Shown in pieces: positions 25,386-34,300 of a DNA stretch of 64,000 nt. Below the pieces are notes generated by a model. It was not told the origin of the DNA and made no database searches. It saw only the letters and a list, made by a program, of their open reading frames with translations. The stretch is taken from contig CAWAKJ010000002.1 of the NCBI GenBank assembly GCA_963782595.1, forward strand, positions 992,001 through 1,056,000. Reading direction: 5' to 3'. Position 1 is the stretch's first letter. Each line of letters opens with the position of its first letter. Source of the stretch: JAMQPK01 sp963782595. Its GTDB lineage: Bacteria > Acidobacteriota > Vicinamibacteria > Vicinamibacterales > JAMQPK01. The translations under genes were made by a program, and so were the position numbers.

Positions 25386-26687
25386 TCAGTCGGAAACCGG
25401 CTTCGTGGGGTCGACCCACAACCAGCAGATGGCACCCATGAGAAACAGCCCGCCCGTCAGATAGAGCGACGCGTTCGGATTCAGGAAACGCTGCGCGACA
25501 AACGCGATGAGAATCGGACTGAGGATTGCGCCGACCTGTCCAGACGTGTTCATCGCCCCGCTGAGCGCCCCCGCCCGGCGGCCTCCGATATCGAGACACG
25601 TTCCCCACGCCGCACCCAGCAGGAAGTTCGACGAAGCCCCCCCAAGTGCAATCAGCACGGCCCCGACGATTGGCGAATCCGTGAAGGTGGCGGCAATCGT
25701 AAAGAGACCCGCTGCGGCGAGCGCACCGCCACCGACGATGACCCGGCCGAGACGAAGACCGAGCCGTCTGGATGCCCTGTCGGTCGTGATGCCTCCCGTC
25801 AGATCGGCGACGACGCTCAGCGTCAGCGGCAGGCCCGACAGGACGGCGGCAGTGGCGACCGACAAACCGCGCGACGCGAGATAGGTCGGCAGCCAGGTGA
25901 CGTAGAACGCATTCCCGAAGGTTTGCGTGAAGTACATCAGGCAGAGACACACCACGGTGCGGTTGGCCAGCAGTCTCTTCCACTGCGTCTTTTCCAGCGG
26001 GCGATCATCGCGGACGATTCCGTCTTCGATGAATGTGCGCTCGGCCTCGCTGACTGAAGGGTGCTCGGCCGGCGTATCACGAAACCATCGATACCAGGCG
26101 AGGGCCCAGATGAACCCGATCGATCCGAAGACGCCGAACAGCGTGCGCCAGTCCATGTACGCGAGCAGCGCGGTCGCGAGGAGCGGCGTGAGCCCGCCGG
26201 CGAGGTGCGCGCCCATGAAGAACGTGCCTTGCACCGTTCCGCGATCGCGGCGCGGGAACCAGCGCGAGAACGTGCGGGCCACGTTCGGCCACGCGCCGGC
26301 TTCTCCCGCACCGAACAGAAAGCGGATCGCCAGCAGCGACGAGTAGCTGGATGCGAAGCCGGTCAGCACCGTGAAGGCCGACCACCAGCAGACAATGCGC
26401 GTCAGGACTTTCCGTGTGCCGACTTTGTCTCCCCACCAGCCCGTGGGAATCTCGAACAGCGCGTACGACAGATAGAACGCGCTGAACACATAGCCCATCT
26501 GCGTGGCCGTGAGGTCGAGGTCTCGAGCAATGTAGGGCCGCGTCACGCCGATGGCGACGCGGTCGAAATATGTAATGGCTGCGAGCGCCACCGTCATGGC
26601 GAGCACCTTGCGGCGGACGCGTGTGTCGCCGGCGAGCACCTTCTGATGGACTTGCGTCTCGCTGGAAATCGCCGGTGTGGGTGGCAT
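25386..26687 (-). CDS. MFS transporter, anion:cation symporter type
   Basis: 433 residues with 12 predicted membrane segments and a central cytoplasmic loop (about 215-240). TM1 begins VALAAITYFDRVAIGVTRPY and motif A is GWWGDKVGTRKVL, with FLFGAGEAGAWPNVAR after it. This is the pattern of the ACS family (hexuronate, glucarate, phthalate transporters). It imports an organic anion or other small solute by proton symport. Divergent from the dehydrogenase gene (57 bp between starts) and upstream of the deaminase. Confidence 0.87.
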   Translation of the reverse strand: MPPTPAISSETQVHQKVLAGDTRVRRKVLAMTVALAAITYFDRVAIGVTRPYIARDLDLTATQMGYVFSAFYLSYALFEIPTGWWGDKVGTRKVLTRIVCWWSAFTVLTGFASSYSSLLAIRFLFGAGEAGAWPNVARTFSRWFPRRDRGTVQGTFFMGAHLAGGLTPLLATALLAYMDWRTLFGVFGSIGFIWALAWYRWFRDTPAEHPSVSEAERTFIEDGIVRDDRPLEKTQWKRLLANRTVVCLCLMYFTQTFGNAFYVTWLPTYLASRGLSVATAAVLSGLPLTLSVVADLTGGITTDRASRRLGLRLGRVIVGGGALAAAGLFTIAATFTDSPIVGAVLIALGGASSNFLLGAAWGTCLDIGGRRAGALSGAMNTSGQVGAILSPILIAFVAQRFLNPNASLYLTGGLFLMGAICWLWVDPTKPVSD

Positions 26688-26744
26688 TGGCTACGGCAGA
26701 ATATGGGCCTCTCGAGATCGCGTCAATGGTAGATTCTGGCTGAC

Positions 26745-27755
26745 ATGCCAGACGCAAAACCCACCGTGCTCGTGACCGATGCTGAATATCGCAAAGGCGA
26801 GGCCTGTTTCGTCGCCGCTTCCGGGCTGGAATGCCGGCGTGTGCCCGATGTCGAGAACGAGCTCGCGCGAGCGATACGCGAGAACCTGGCCAGGTACGTC
26901 ATCGTGGGTGGGCGTCAATACATCGGCCCGCTCTACGATTCGCTTCCGGCCGGCGGCGTCATCGCGCGCTTCGGTGTCGGCCACGACGGTGTCGACAAAG
27001 TGCGGGCGACTGCGGCGCATTTGCTGTGCACCAACACGCCGGGTGTCCTGGATCAGTCTGTCGCGGAGCACGCGATGCTACTCATTGCCGCCGCGGCAAG
27101 AAGACTGACGCCGGCTCTGGCGAGCATGGCCAGTGGAGCGTGGAATTCGCCCGCAGGTCGCGACCTCTATGGAAAAAGGCTCGCGATCGTTGGATGCGGT
27201 GGAATCGGGCGCGCGGTGGCGCGCATCGCCGCGCTGGGCTATGGGATGCATGTCGTCGGCTGCACCAGACCGGATGCGCCGGCACCGCTGATGATGGACC
27301 ATTTTCAGTTTCTCACGAACGATTTTGCGACGGCAGTGCGCGACGCCGATTTCGTCAGCCTGCACATACCTTCGAGGCCGGACACGATCCGATTCATCAA
27401 TCGCGAGCGGCTCGCGCACCTGAACCATCGCACCTGGCTCGTCAACACCGCACGCGGGGCAGTGGTGGACGAAGCCGCGCTGTTCGAATCGCTTGCCGCG
27501 GGACGCATCGCAGGGGCCGCGCTCGACGTGTTTGCGCGCGAGCCCTATGTACCATCCGAAGGTAGCGGCGACCTGCGATCGCTCGCCAATGTCATATTGA
27601 CTCCACACGTCGGCAGCAACACAGTCGAATCCAACCGGCGAATGGCCGAACGCGCGCTACAGAACATTCAGTTTGCGCAAGCAGGGGAATTCGAGCGGAT
27701 GGATCTGCTGAACCGCGATGTGTTGAGCATCCTTACGCCCGACGCGTCGCGCTGA
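26745..27755 (+). CDS. D-isomer 2-hydroxyacid dehydrogenase (phosphoglycerate-dehydrogenase-like)
   Basis: 336 residues. The NAD-binding domain has AIVGCGGIGRAVARIAALG (GxGxxG). Catalytic residues are all present: Arg in LVNTARGAVVDE, Glu in LDVFAREP, His in ILTPHVGSNT. FGVGHDGVDKVRA in the substrate domain is also typical. It would oxidise or reduce a 2-hydroxy/2-oxo acid in the cytoplasm. No ACT domain is present, so it is a catabolic relative rather than regulated SerA. Its 3' end overlaps the convergent PhoD-like gene by 23 bp. Confidence 0.88.
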   Translation: MPDAKPTVLVTDAEYRKGEACFVAASGLECRRVPDVENELARAIRENLARYVIVGGRQYIGPLYDSLPAGGVIARFGVGHDGVDKVRATAAHLLCTNTPGVLDQSVAEHAMLLIAAAARRLTPALASMASGAWNSPAGRDLYGKRLAIVGCGGIGRAVARIAALGYGMHVVGCTRPDAPAPLMMDHFQFLTNDFATAVRDADFVSLHIPSRPDTIRFINRERLAHLNHRTWLVNTARGAVVDEAALFESLAAGRIAGAALDVFAREPYVPSEGSGDLRSLANVILTPHVGSNTVESNRRMAERALQNIQFAQAGEFERMDLLNRDVLSILTPDASR

Positions 27756-29340
27756 ACTGGTGGAACGGCTGGAGATTGTCGAGGCGGTCTTCTGATTCGT
27801 CCATCTTCCAGTTGAACATTCGGCCCTCGATCCGGTCCTCGGTGAAATCGATGATCGAAAACCCGTTCTTCTCGAGCGGATTCAACCCGGCATCGAGCTC
27901 GATGCCCGTGGGCGTGCGCGGCGGTGTGCCGCGCCACGCCGACGGCCAGGCTTTGGGGCCGGTGCTGATCGGGCCGGTCAGCACGGAAACGACGGGATTC
28001 CGGCGGAAGTCGAGGCTGCCGTAACGCAGGATCCGGCCTTCTCCGAGTGCGTGAAGATCGCCGCTGAGAAAAAGCGGAATCCCGGGCATCGAAGAGGCGG
28101 CCTGCAGCAATCGGTTGTGCTGCAGGTTCCAGCCGGATTGCCAGAGATACTTCGGTTTGGCGGTCCCCAGTTGCCCATCGGCTTGCAGGAGGTCCGGGTA
28201 CCACTCGCCCCACTTGCCGGCGCTCCAGCCCACCGGCGTTGACGGCAGATTGACGATGTGGCGGGTCTCGTGCGCGGTCATTCGTCTCATCAACCAAGCC
28301 TCGACGGTGTCAGGCACGAACCCGCCTGCCGGGCCGGTCAACGACATGTAGCGCCGGCAGTCGTACATCAGAATTTCCAGCAGCCTGCCGTAACGCAACG
28401 TCCCGAACGACTCCGACACGCCTGGTGAGCGATCGGTGGTTCCGCTCGACGGCAAGCCCTCGGGGCGGCCGGCATCGGGCAGGAATTCGGGGTAGTACAT
28501 CCGCTGTGTCGCCCGCGCCAGCCGAAGCATGAAGTCGTCGGGCGGAAACGTCACCATCTGCTCGGTCGCCTCGTCGTTCTCGAAGTAGTCGTGATCGTCC
28601 TGCACGAAGAACATGGGCGTGGAGCGAAAATCGGTGCCGTAGAGATCGCAGATCTGCGGCGTGACGACGAGCTTGAGTTTGAGCTCGTTGTCGGTGCCGA
28701 AGACCGGTATGTCGCGTGTGAACTGGCCGACCAGCTTTTGCGCTTCGGGCGCGTTGCCGAGCATCACCGATCCCACCGGTGACCGCAGATCCCAGTAGAC
28801 GTGATCGCCGATCGCAATCACGGCATTGGGGTTGTAAGACAGTCCCGTCAGCAGCAGTTTTCTCCGATGCGCGATCGACATCCAGTACGGACGATTCGTG
28901 TCGGGATTCCACGTCGCCGGGTGGCCGCCAGCACAGGTGAAGACGAGCAACCGAAAGTGCTTCGGTTGCGCGTCAGGGTGCGGAAAGGTCGTAATGCGCC
29001 AGGGATCGCAGAGCGGCCGGCGGGCGGCGTCTTCGAGGACCAGCTGATAGGTTTGCTCCGGTTGAAGTCCACGGAAATCGAACGAGTAGAACTGGCCATC
29101 AGTGTCGCGCGGCACGCCAATGGTTCTGAGGAGGCCCGCACGCAGCGACGGCGGTGCCGCCAACTGGCGATTGACGCTGGCTTTCAGCAGTATGCGATTG
29201 TGGCTGACCCCCGGAAGCAGATGTTGAACGTCGCCGGCGTTCCATTTCTGTTGCTGGGCGCGACCCGTGATCGCCAACGCCGCCGCTCCGGAAATCGTTG
29301 CGGCCAGCCACTCGCGGCGCGAAAGGGATGTGGACATCAA
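27733..29340 (-). CDS. PhoD-like Tat-exported phosphatase/metallophosphoesterase
   Basis: 535 residues. Tat signal LSRREWLAATISGAAALAI at the N-terminus. An N-terminal beta domain (about 45-140, YSFDFRGLQPEQTYQLVLE) as in PhoD precedes the metallophosphoesterase core: FRLLVFTCAGGHPA, NAVIAIGDHVYWDLRSP, FFVQDDHDYFENDEAT and a C-terminal LFLSGDLHALGEGR. The core is consistent with a secreted, calcium/iron-type phosphodiesterase. The gene lies divergent to a phosphate-selective-type porin (97 bp between starts), so both may take part in phosphate acquisition. Confidence 0.8.
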   Translation of the reverse strand: MMSTSLSRREWLAATISGAAALAITGRAQQQKWNAGDVQHLLPGVSHNRILLKASVNRQLAAPPSLRAGLLRTIGVPRDTDGQFYSFDFRGLQPEQTYQLVLEDAARRPLCDPWRITTFPHPDAQPKHFRLLVFTCAGGHPATWNPDTNRPYWMSIAHRRKLLLTGLSYNPNAVIAIGDHVYWDLRSPVGSVMLGNAPEAQKLVGQFTRDIPVFGTDNELKLKLVVTPQICDLYGTDFRSTPMFFVQDDHDYFENDEATEQMVTFPPDDFMLRLARATQRMYYPEFLPDAGRPEGLPSSGTTDRSPGVSESFGTLRYGRLLEILMYDCRRYMSLTGPAGGFVPDTVEAWLMRRMTAHETRHIVNLPSTPVGWSAGKWGEWYPDLLQADGQLGTAKPKYLWQSGWNLQHNRLLQAASSMPGIPLFLSGDLHALGEGRILRYGSLDFRRNPVVSVLTGPISTGPKAWPSAWRGTPPRTPTGIELDAGLNPLEKNGFSIIDFTEDRIEGRMFNWKMDESEDRLDNLQPFHQFSATRRA

Positions 29341-29436
29341 TCAGCCTCGTTCTCAATTACATGAAGGCAGGATGAAGCACTTTCGTGTTCTGCGTTCACA
29401 GCCTCTTCATCTGATGTGTGAAGAATACTCCTCGTT

Positions 29437-30504
29437 GTGAAAACGGGTTTCTGCTTTTCGCTATTCTGCCTCGCCCTCATCCTCGGAGCGCCAGACGCGA
29501 GGGCACAGGAGACTGTGCCGGCGCGCCAGGATCCGTCGCGCAGGGTCGAAACGTTCGGCGACATCACGTTCAGCGGCCTGTTGCAAGGCTGGTATCTCAG
29601 CGGTAGCGGCGACTTCGACGATACGTTCAAGCTCCGTCGCACCGAGCTGAAGTTGACAGGCGTGGTTTCCCCCGAGGTCAAGTGGACGGTGATGGTGGAC
29701 CCGGCAAAAGTGCTGTCGATGATCGGCGGCATTTCAGGACCACGGGAAGACAGCATCGTGACCAGCATGGTGCAGGATGCGTTCGTGACGCTGACCGTCC
29801 ACAAGCGCCTGAAGCTGAATGCCGGGCAATTCAAGATCCCTTTGAGCCTCGAAGGGCTGCAGTCGTCGGCCAGCCTCGATACCGAGCGGGCGCTGTTCAT
29901 CTCCGATCGCCGCCGCGGCGGTGCGTATGGAGACGTGCGCAACATCGGCGTGATGGCGCACGGCCCGCTCACCGAGCGGCTCGACTATCAGGTCGGCTTC
30001 TTCGACGGCAGCGGCGATGCGCCGGATGACGGCACCAATTACGATCAGAAAGCGATCGCGGGGCGCCTGGTTTACCGGCCCGGCGTCGTTCCCGGTTTGC
30101 AGGTTGGAACCTCGCGGGTGTGGGGGACCGGTGCTATCGATCCGCGTGGGCGTCGCGACCGTCTGGGAGCGGAGATGCTATACGCCAATGGTCCGCTGAC
30201 GCTGAAAGCCGAGTACATGGCGGGCCAGGACGGCCTGCTCGAGCGCGAGGGGCACTACGCCCATTTCGGCTACAAACTCAACCCGAAGTGGGAAGCGACC
30301 CTGCGCTACGATGCGTGGGATCCGGACAGGCATCTCGAGACGACACCCGCCAGCGTAACCGAGCGCGACTACATCGCCGGATTCAACTACCTCGTCGACG
30401 GCCGCCACACGAAGATGCAGTTCAACTGCGTGCGCAAGACGTTCAAGGACCAGATTGTCGACTCTTACTATCTCGGAGCGACGCGTCTGCAGTTCGTCTG
30501 GTGA
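29437..30504 (+). CDS. OprO/OprP-type phosphate-selective porin
   Basis: 355 residues from GTG 29437, with a signal peptide (FSLFCLALILGAPDARAQ). The mature barrel shows alternating strands and the family pattern: FSGLLQGWYLSG, FKLRRTELKLTGVVSPEVKW, LNAGQFKIPLSLEG, ERALFISDRRRGGAYGDVRN, YQVGFFDGSGD, a C-terminal YYLGATRLQFVW ending in an aromatic residue. About 16 strands are expected; the length is slightly short for OprP (about 410-440). Substrate is probably a phosphate or pyrophosphate anion. It is divergent to the PhoD-like gene, and repeat family A follows. Confidence 0.85.
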   Translation: MKTGFCFSLFCLALILGAPDARAQETVPARQDPSRRVETFGDITFSGLLQGWYLSGSGDFDDTFKLRRTELKLTGVVSPEVKWTVMVDPAKVLSMIGGISGPREDSIVTSMVQDAFVTLTVHKRLKLNAGQFKIPLSLEGLQSSASLDTERALFISDRRRGGAYGDVRNIGVMAHGPLTERLDYQVGFFDGSGDAPDDGTNYDQKAIAGRLVYRPGVVPGLQVGTSRVWGTGAIDPRGRRDRLGAEMLYANGPLTLKAEYMAGQDGLLEREGHYAHFGYKLNPKWEATLRYDAWDPDRHLETTPASVTERDYIAGFNYLVDGRHTKMQFNCVRKTFKDQIVDSYYLGATRLQFVW

Positions 30505-30514
30505 TTCCGGGTAC

Positions 30515-30569
30515 GTAGGGCGGGTCTTTAATAAGTAGGGCGGGTCTTGAACGGCAAGACCCGCCCTAC
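30515..30569. repeat. Palindromic element, family A (GTAGGGCGGGTCTT direct and inverted)
   Basis: Two direct copies of GTAGGGCGGGTCTT (30515-30528 and 30535-30548) and one inverted copy (30556-30569) form a long stem downstream of the porin gene. It shares its core with 374-440. It lies between convergent genes and may stop transcription from both sides. Confidence 0.72.
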
Positions 30570-30584
30570 AAGATCTCTGCAAGG

Positions 30585-31184
30585 TCACTGCGGGATCACG
30601 AATGTTCCCACGCCCCGGCCCACGTCGTTTGCGTCACTCGCCTTCACCATAAAGGTGTACTTACCTTCAAACCAGTTGAATCCCGGATGAGTGGGATGCA
30701 CGTAGAAGGCATACACACCATCGCCGGCATCTTGAAAGAGGGAGTCGGTAAACGGGCCGCAGCCGACGAGATCTCCAGGCGGCGATGAGCCGCCGACGAC
30801 GTCATTACAGGGTCCATAGCCTGGGGCTGCCGCAGGCGTGAACTTCTTTTCGAAAGTGAAGGCCGATGCCGGAAGGTTCAAGACGGGCTCGCCGTTGCGC
30901 GTGACGAACAGCATGACGGCAACTGGATTGTGATTAGTCGCAGCGGCCGCGGCGGTCGTGTGACCGGAGCCGCCGCATTGACCTACCAGGCCCGTGCACA
31001 CCGTCTCGTTGGTGATGACGGCGACCTGCATTCCGTCGACCTTCCTGTTGACTCGCCTGACGAGTGTTTCGACTGTCCCGATGGCATTGAGAATCGCCTC
31101 GTGTGTCGGGGCTTGTGCCTCGGCCAAACCGGCCGTTGCGCCCAACACTGCTAACACGAACACCGCAAGCCGCCGTTTACTCAT
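30585..31184 (-). CDS. Secreted hypothetical protein
   Basis: 199 residues from ATG 31184, signal peptide SKRRLAVFVLAVLGATAGLA to about residue 24. The mature part starts with a short helical region (ILNAIGTVETLVRRVNRKVD). A beta-rich domain follows with four or so Cys residues (ETVCTGLVGQCGG, GYGPCNDVVGG, LVGCGPF) and Pro/aromatic stretches such as YAFYVHPTHPGFNWFEGKYT. I do not recognise the family. It lies downstream of the giant surface-protein gene on the same strand (186 bp after its stop) and could be an accessory protein of it. Confidence 0.6.
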   Translation of the reverse strand: MSKRRLAVFVLAVLGATAGLAEAQAPTHEAILNAIGTVETLVRRVNRKVDGMQVAVITNETVCTGLVGQCGGSGHTTAAAAATNHNPVAVMLFVTRNGEPVLNLPASAFTFEKKFTPAAAPGYGPCNDVVGGSSPPGDLVGCGPFTDSLFQDAGDGVYAFYVHPTHPGFNWFEGKYTFMVKASDANDVGRGVGTFVIPQ

Positions 31185-31370
31185 AGCTGCCTCGCTTGTG
31201 AAGCCCGCATTGGCGAACGTCACCGCCCGGCGGGGGACGGGGTAGGTGCCGTTGGAGGAATCCCAGTGTCCGCGCAGCGGCGGATTATACAGGGGAGTGA
31301 AAGGGGGATCGGAATACGGGACACCGGCAGCGCGGGCGGCCTGTGCGAGGCCGCCCGCGTGTAGCGATGT

Positions 31371-34300
31371 CTAGGGTGTGATCCTGTTGTTCGCCGAACT
31401 TGCTGTACTGACAGCGGGGTTACGGTTCCACGTCAGCCGTGCGCGCATTTGTGTCGTCGCCGGTCCGGTGACCACCCAACCATAGGTTCCGATTAAGTTC
31501 GCGGGGACGGACTCGGCAACCGGCTCCCACGTCACGCCCGCATCCCGGCTCACTTCGATCTTCACAGTCTCGGTGCTGCCGAGATTCGTCAGCCAGAGGA
31601 ATGTCGCCCTCCGGCCGATTCTCAAGGTCACCGATCGCGCTGGATATAACAGCGCCAGGCTTGGGTTGGCGATCGCCAGGTTGCTGCGGCTTGTCCCCTG
31701 AACCGTGAGATTCGTGGGCCGCACGCGGAACCGGACGCTCCTCGAGGTGGGGCCGACCACCGTCCAGTCGAACCTGCCGGTCGTCGCGGTTGCCTGCGGA
31801 ACGTTCGACGCAATCACTTCCCAAGGCCCGGTTGTGCTGTTCCGGCTTATCGCGATCTCGAACGTCACAGGGAACGTCGCCGTGCCGACGTTGTGAGTCC
31901 ACGTAAGCGCCGCGACTGTGCCAATCACCATGGAACCGCCGCTCGGGTTGTTTACGGTTACAGATGGCGATCCGCTGACGACGCTGAACGTCGCGTCCGA
32001 GTCGTCTGTGCTGCTCTGTCCTGCGGTGTCGGTTGCGATCACGCGGAGACGACCCAGTGTCGTGATGATCGGCGTCGCCCACATGCATTGCCGCATCGCG
32101 GCGCCAAGGTTCGTGCAGCCGGGCACTGCCAAGAACGTTCCGTTGTTCGTAGAGTACTGCACGCTGAATGTACCCAGAGCTGCTGCTCCCGGGGTCGCAT
32201 TCCACTGGATCATGAATGGGGATCCTGTGAAGAGCCTTTCACCCCCGTTCGGCGAGAGGATCTGGACCGTCGGGCCAACCCCGGCGGCAGCCACATTCAG
32301 GACGAACGTGTCGAACGTGCTTACCAGGCCATCGCTGACGGCGATGGTGATCGTGGCGGTTCCGCTTTGATTCGCCGCCGGGGTGATCGCCACGGTGCGG
32401 GCAGTTCCGCTACCACCAAAGACGAAGCTGGTGTTCGGTACCAGGGTCTGGTTGTCCGAACTCCCAGAGACAGTCAATGTGGCCGCAGCCGTTTCCACAT
32501 CCCCGACCGTGAAACCAATCGCGCCGGTCGCCACGCCTTCGTTCGTGCTCTGATTGCCGATGTCGCTGATGGTCGGCAGGTCATTGACACTCGTCACAGT
32601 AATTGTCCCTGATACCGTGCCGCCTCCCAGCCCGGCATCGACGGCCGACGTCGACGCCTGTACGGTGAAGCTGCCATTCGTCGTGCTGTTCAGCGCCGGA
32701 GTGAACTTCAATCCGGCATTGGCCTCAGCGAATGTCAGGAACGTGCCGTTGGTGACCGCCGTCGTACCGTTGTTCCTGTACAAACTGCCGTTGGTGATGC
32801 CGGTGATCTTGAAATGCGTCACGTCGGCGCTATCTGCGACGTTGCGCGAGATCACGAGGCCACTCGTGGTCTGCGTGTCTTCATTCGTGGCCGCGTTGGT
32901 CACCGACGGAGTGTCGGCGACGGTCGTCACGGTGAGCGTGAACGTGTCACTGGTGCCCGTGGTGCTGTCATTCACCGTCACGGTGATCGTAGCGCTCCCG
33001 CTTTGATTGGCCGCCGGGGTGATCGTGACCGTCCGGTTGGCGCCGCTGCCGCCCGGGAGGATGTTGGCGTTCGGGACCAGGGTCTGGTTGTCTGAGCTGC
33101 CGGTGACTGTCAATGCGCCGGCCGCCGTCTCTGTATCCCCGACGGTGAACGCAATTGCACCGGTCGCTGTCTCTTCGGTCGTGCTCTGGTTCGTCACGTC
33201 GCTGATCGTCGGCGGGTCGTTGACCGCCGTCCCCGTCATTGTCTTGCTGCCAATCAGCGCCGGAGCTATGCCATCACTCACGCTGGTCGCAATCGTGAAG
33301 CCACCATTGAAGTTGGTCGCCGGCGTGAAGGTCAGCCCCGCCAATAACGTGTTGACATTGGCGAGTGCACCGCTTGCGGTCCAGACGCCGGCCGCGAAGG
33401 TGGACGTAACCGGGCCGGACGTGCCGGTGTTCAAGCTGCCGGCTGCCGGGTTCGAGAGCGTCAAGGTCGCGGTGACGTTGGGGCTATCCCCGTCGGCCAC
33501 CACGATGTCGGCCAGATTGAGCGCGGTATCTTCCGTGTAGGTCTCCGCCGCGCTCAAGTTGGTGGCCGTCGGCGCATCATTCACCGCCGTCCCGGTCATC
33601 GTCTTGTTGCCCGTCACCGCCGGGGCCACGCCGTCGCTCACGCTGGTCGCAATTGTGAAGCTGGCGGTGAAGTTTGCGGCCGGCGTAAAGGTCAGACCCG
33701 CCAGCAACGTGTTGACATCCACCATGCCACCGCTCGCGATCCAGACACCCGTGCCTGTGTACGTGGAGGTGACTGCCCCCGACGCGCCGGTGTTCAAGCT
33801 GCCCGCCGCCGCGTTGGACAACGTCAAAGTCGCGGTGACATTCGCGCTGTCCACGTCGGCGATCACGATGTCGGTCAGGTTGAGCGCTACGTTCTCGCTG
33901 TAGGTTTCCGCCGCGCTCAAGTTGGTGGCCGTCGGCGGATCGTTGACCGCCGTCCCCGTTATCGTCTTGCCGCCGGTCACCGCCGGGGCTGCGCCGTCGC
34001 TCACGCTGGTGGCGATCGTGAACCCACTAGTGAAGTTGGTTGCCGGCGTGAAGGTTAACCCCGCCAGCAACGTATTGACGTTGGCGAGCGCACCGCTCGC
34101 GGTCCAGACGCCTGCTGAGAATGTGGAGGTGACCGCGCCCGACGTGCCGGTATTTAAGCTGCCGGCTGCCATGGTCGAGAGCGTCAAGGTCGCTGTAACA
34201 TTCGCGCTATCCACGTCGGTCACGACGATATCGATCAGATTGAGCGCGGTCTCCTCCGTGTAAGTCTCCGCCGCACTCAGATTGGTGGCCGTCGGCGCAT

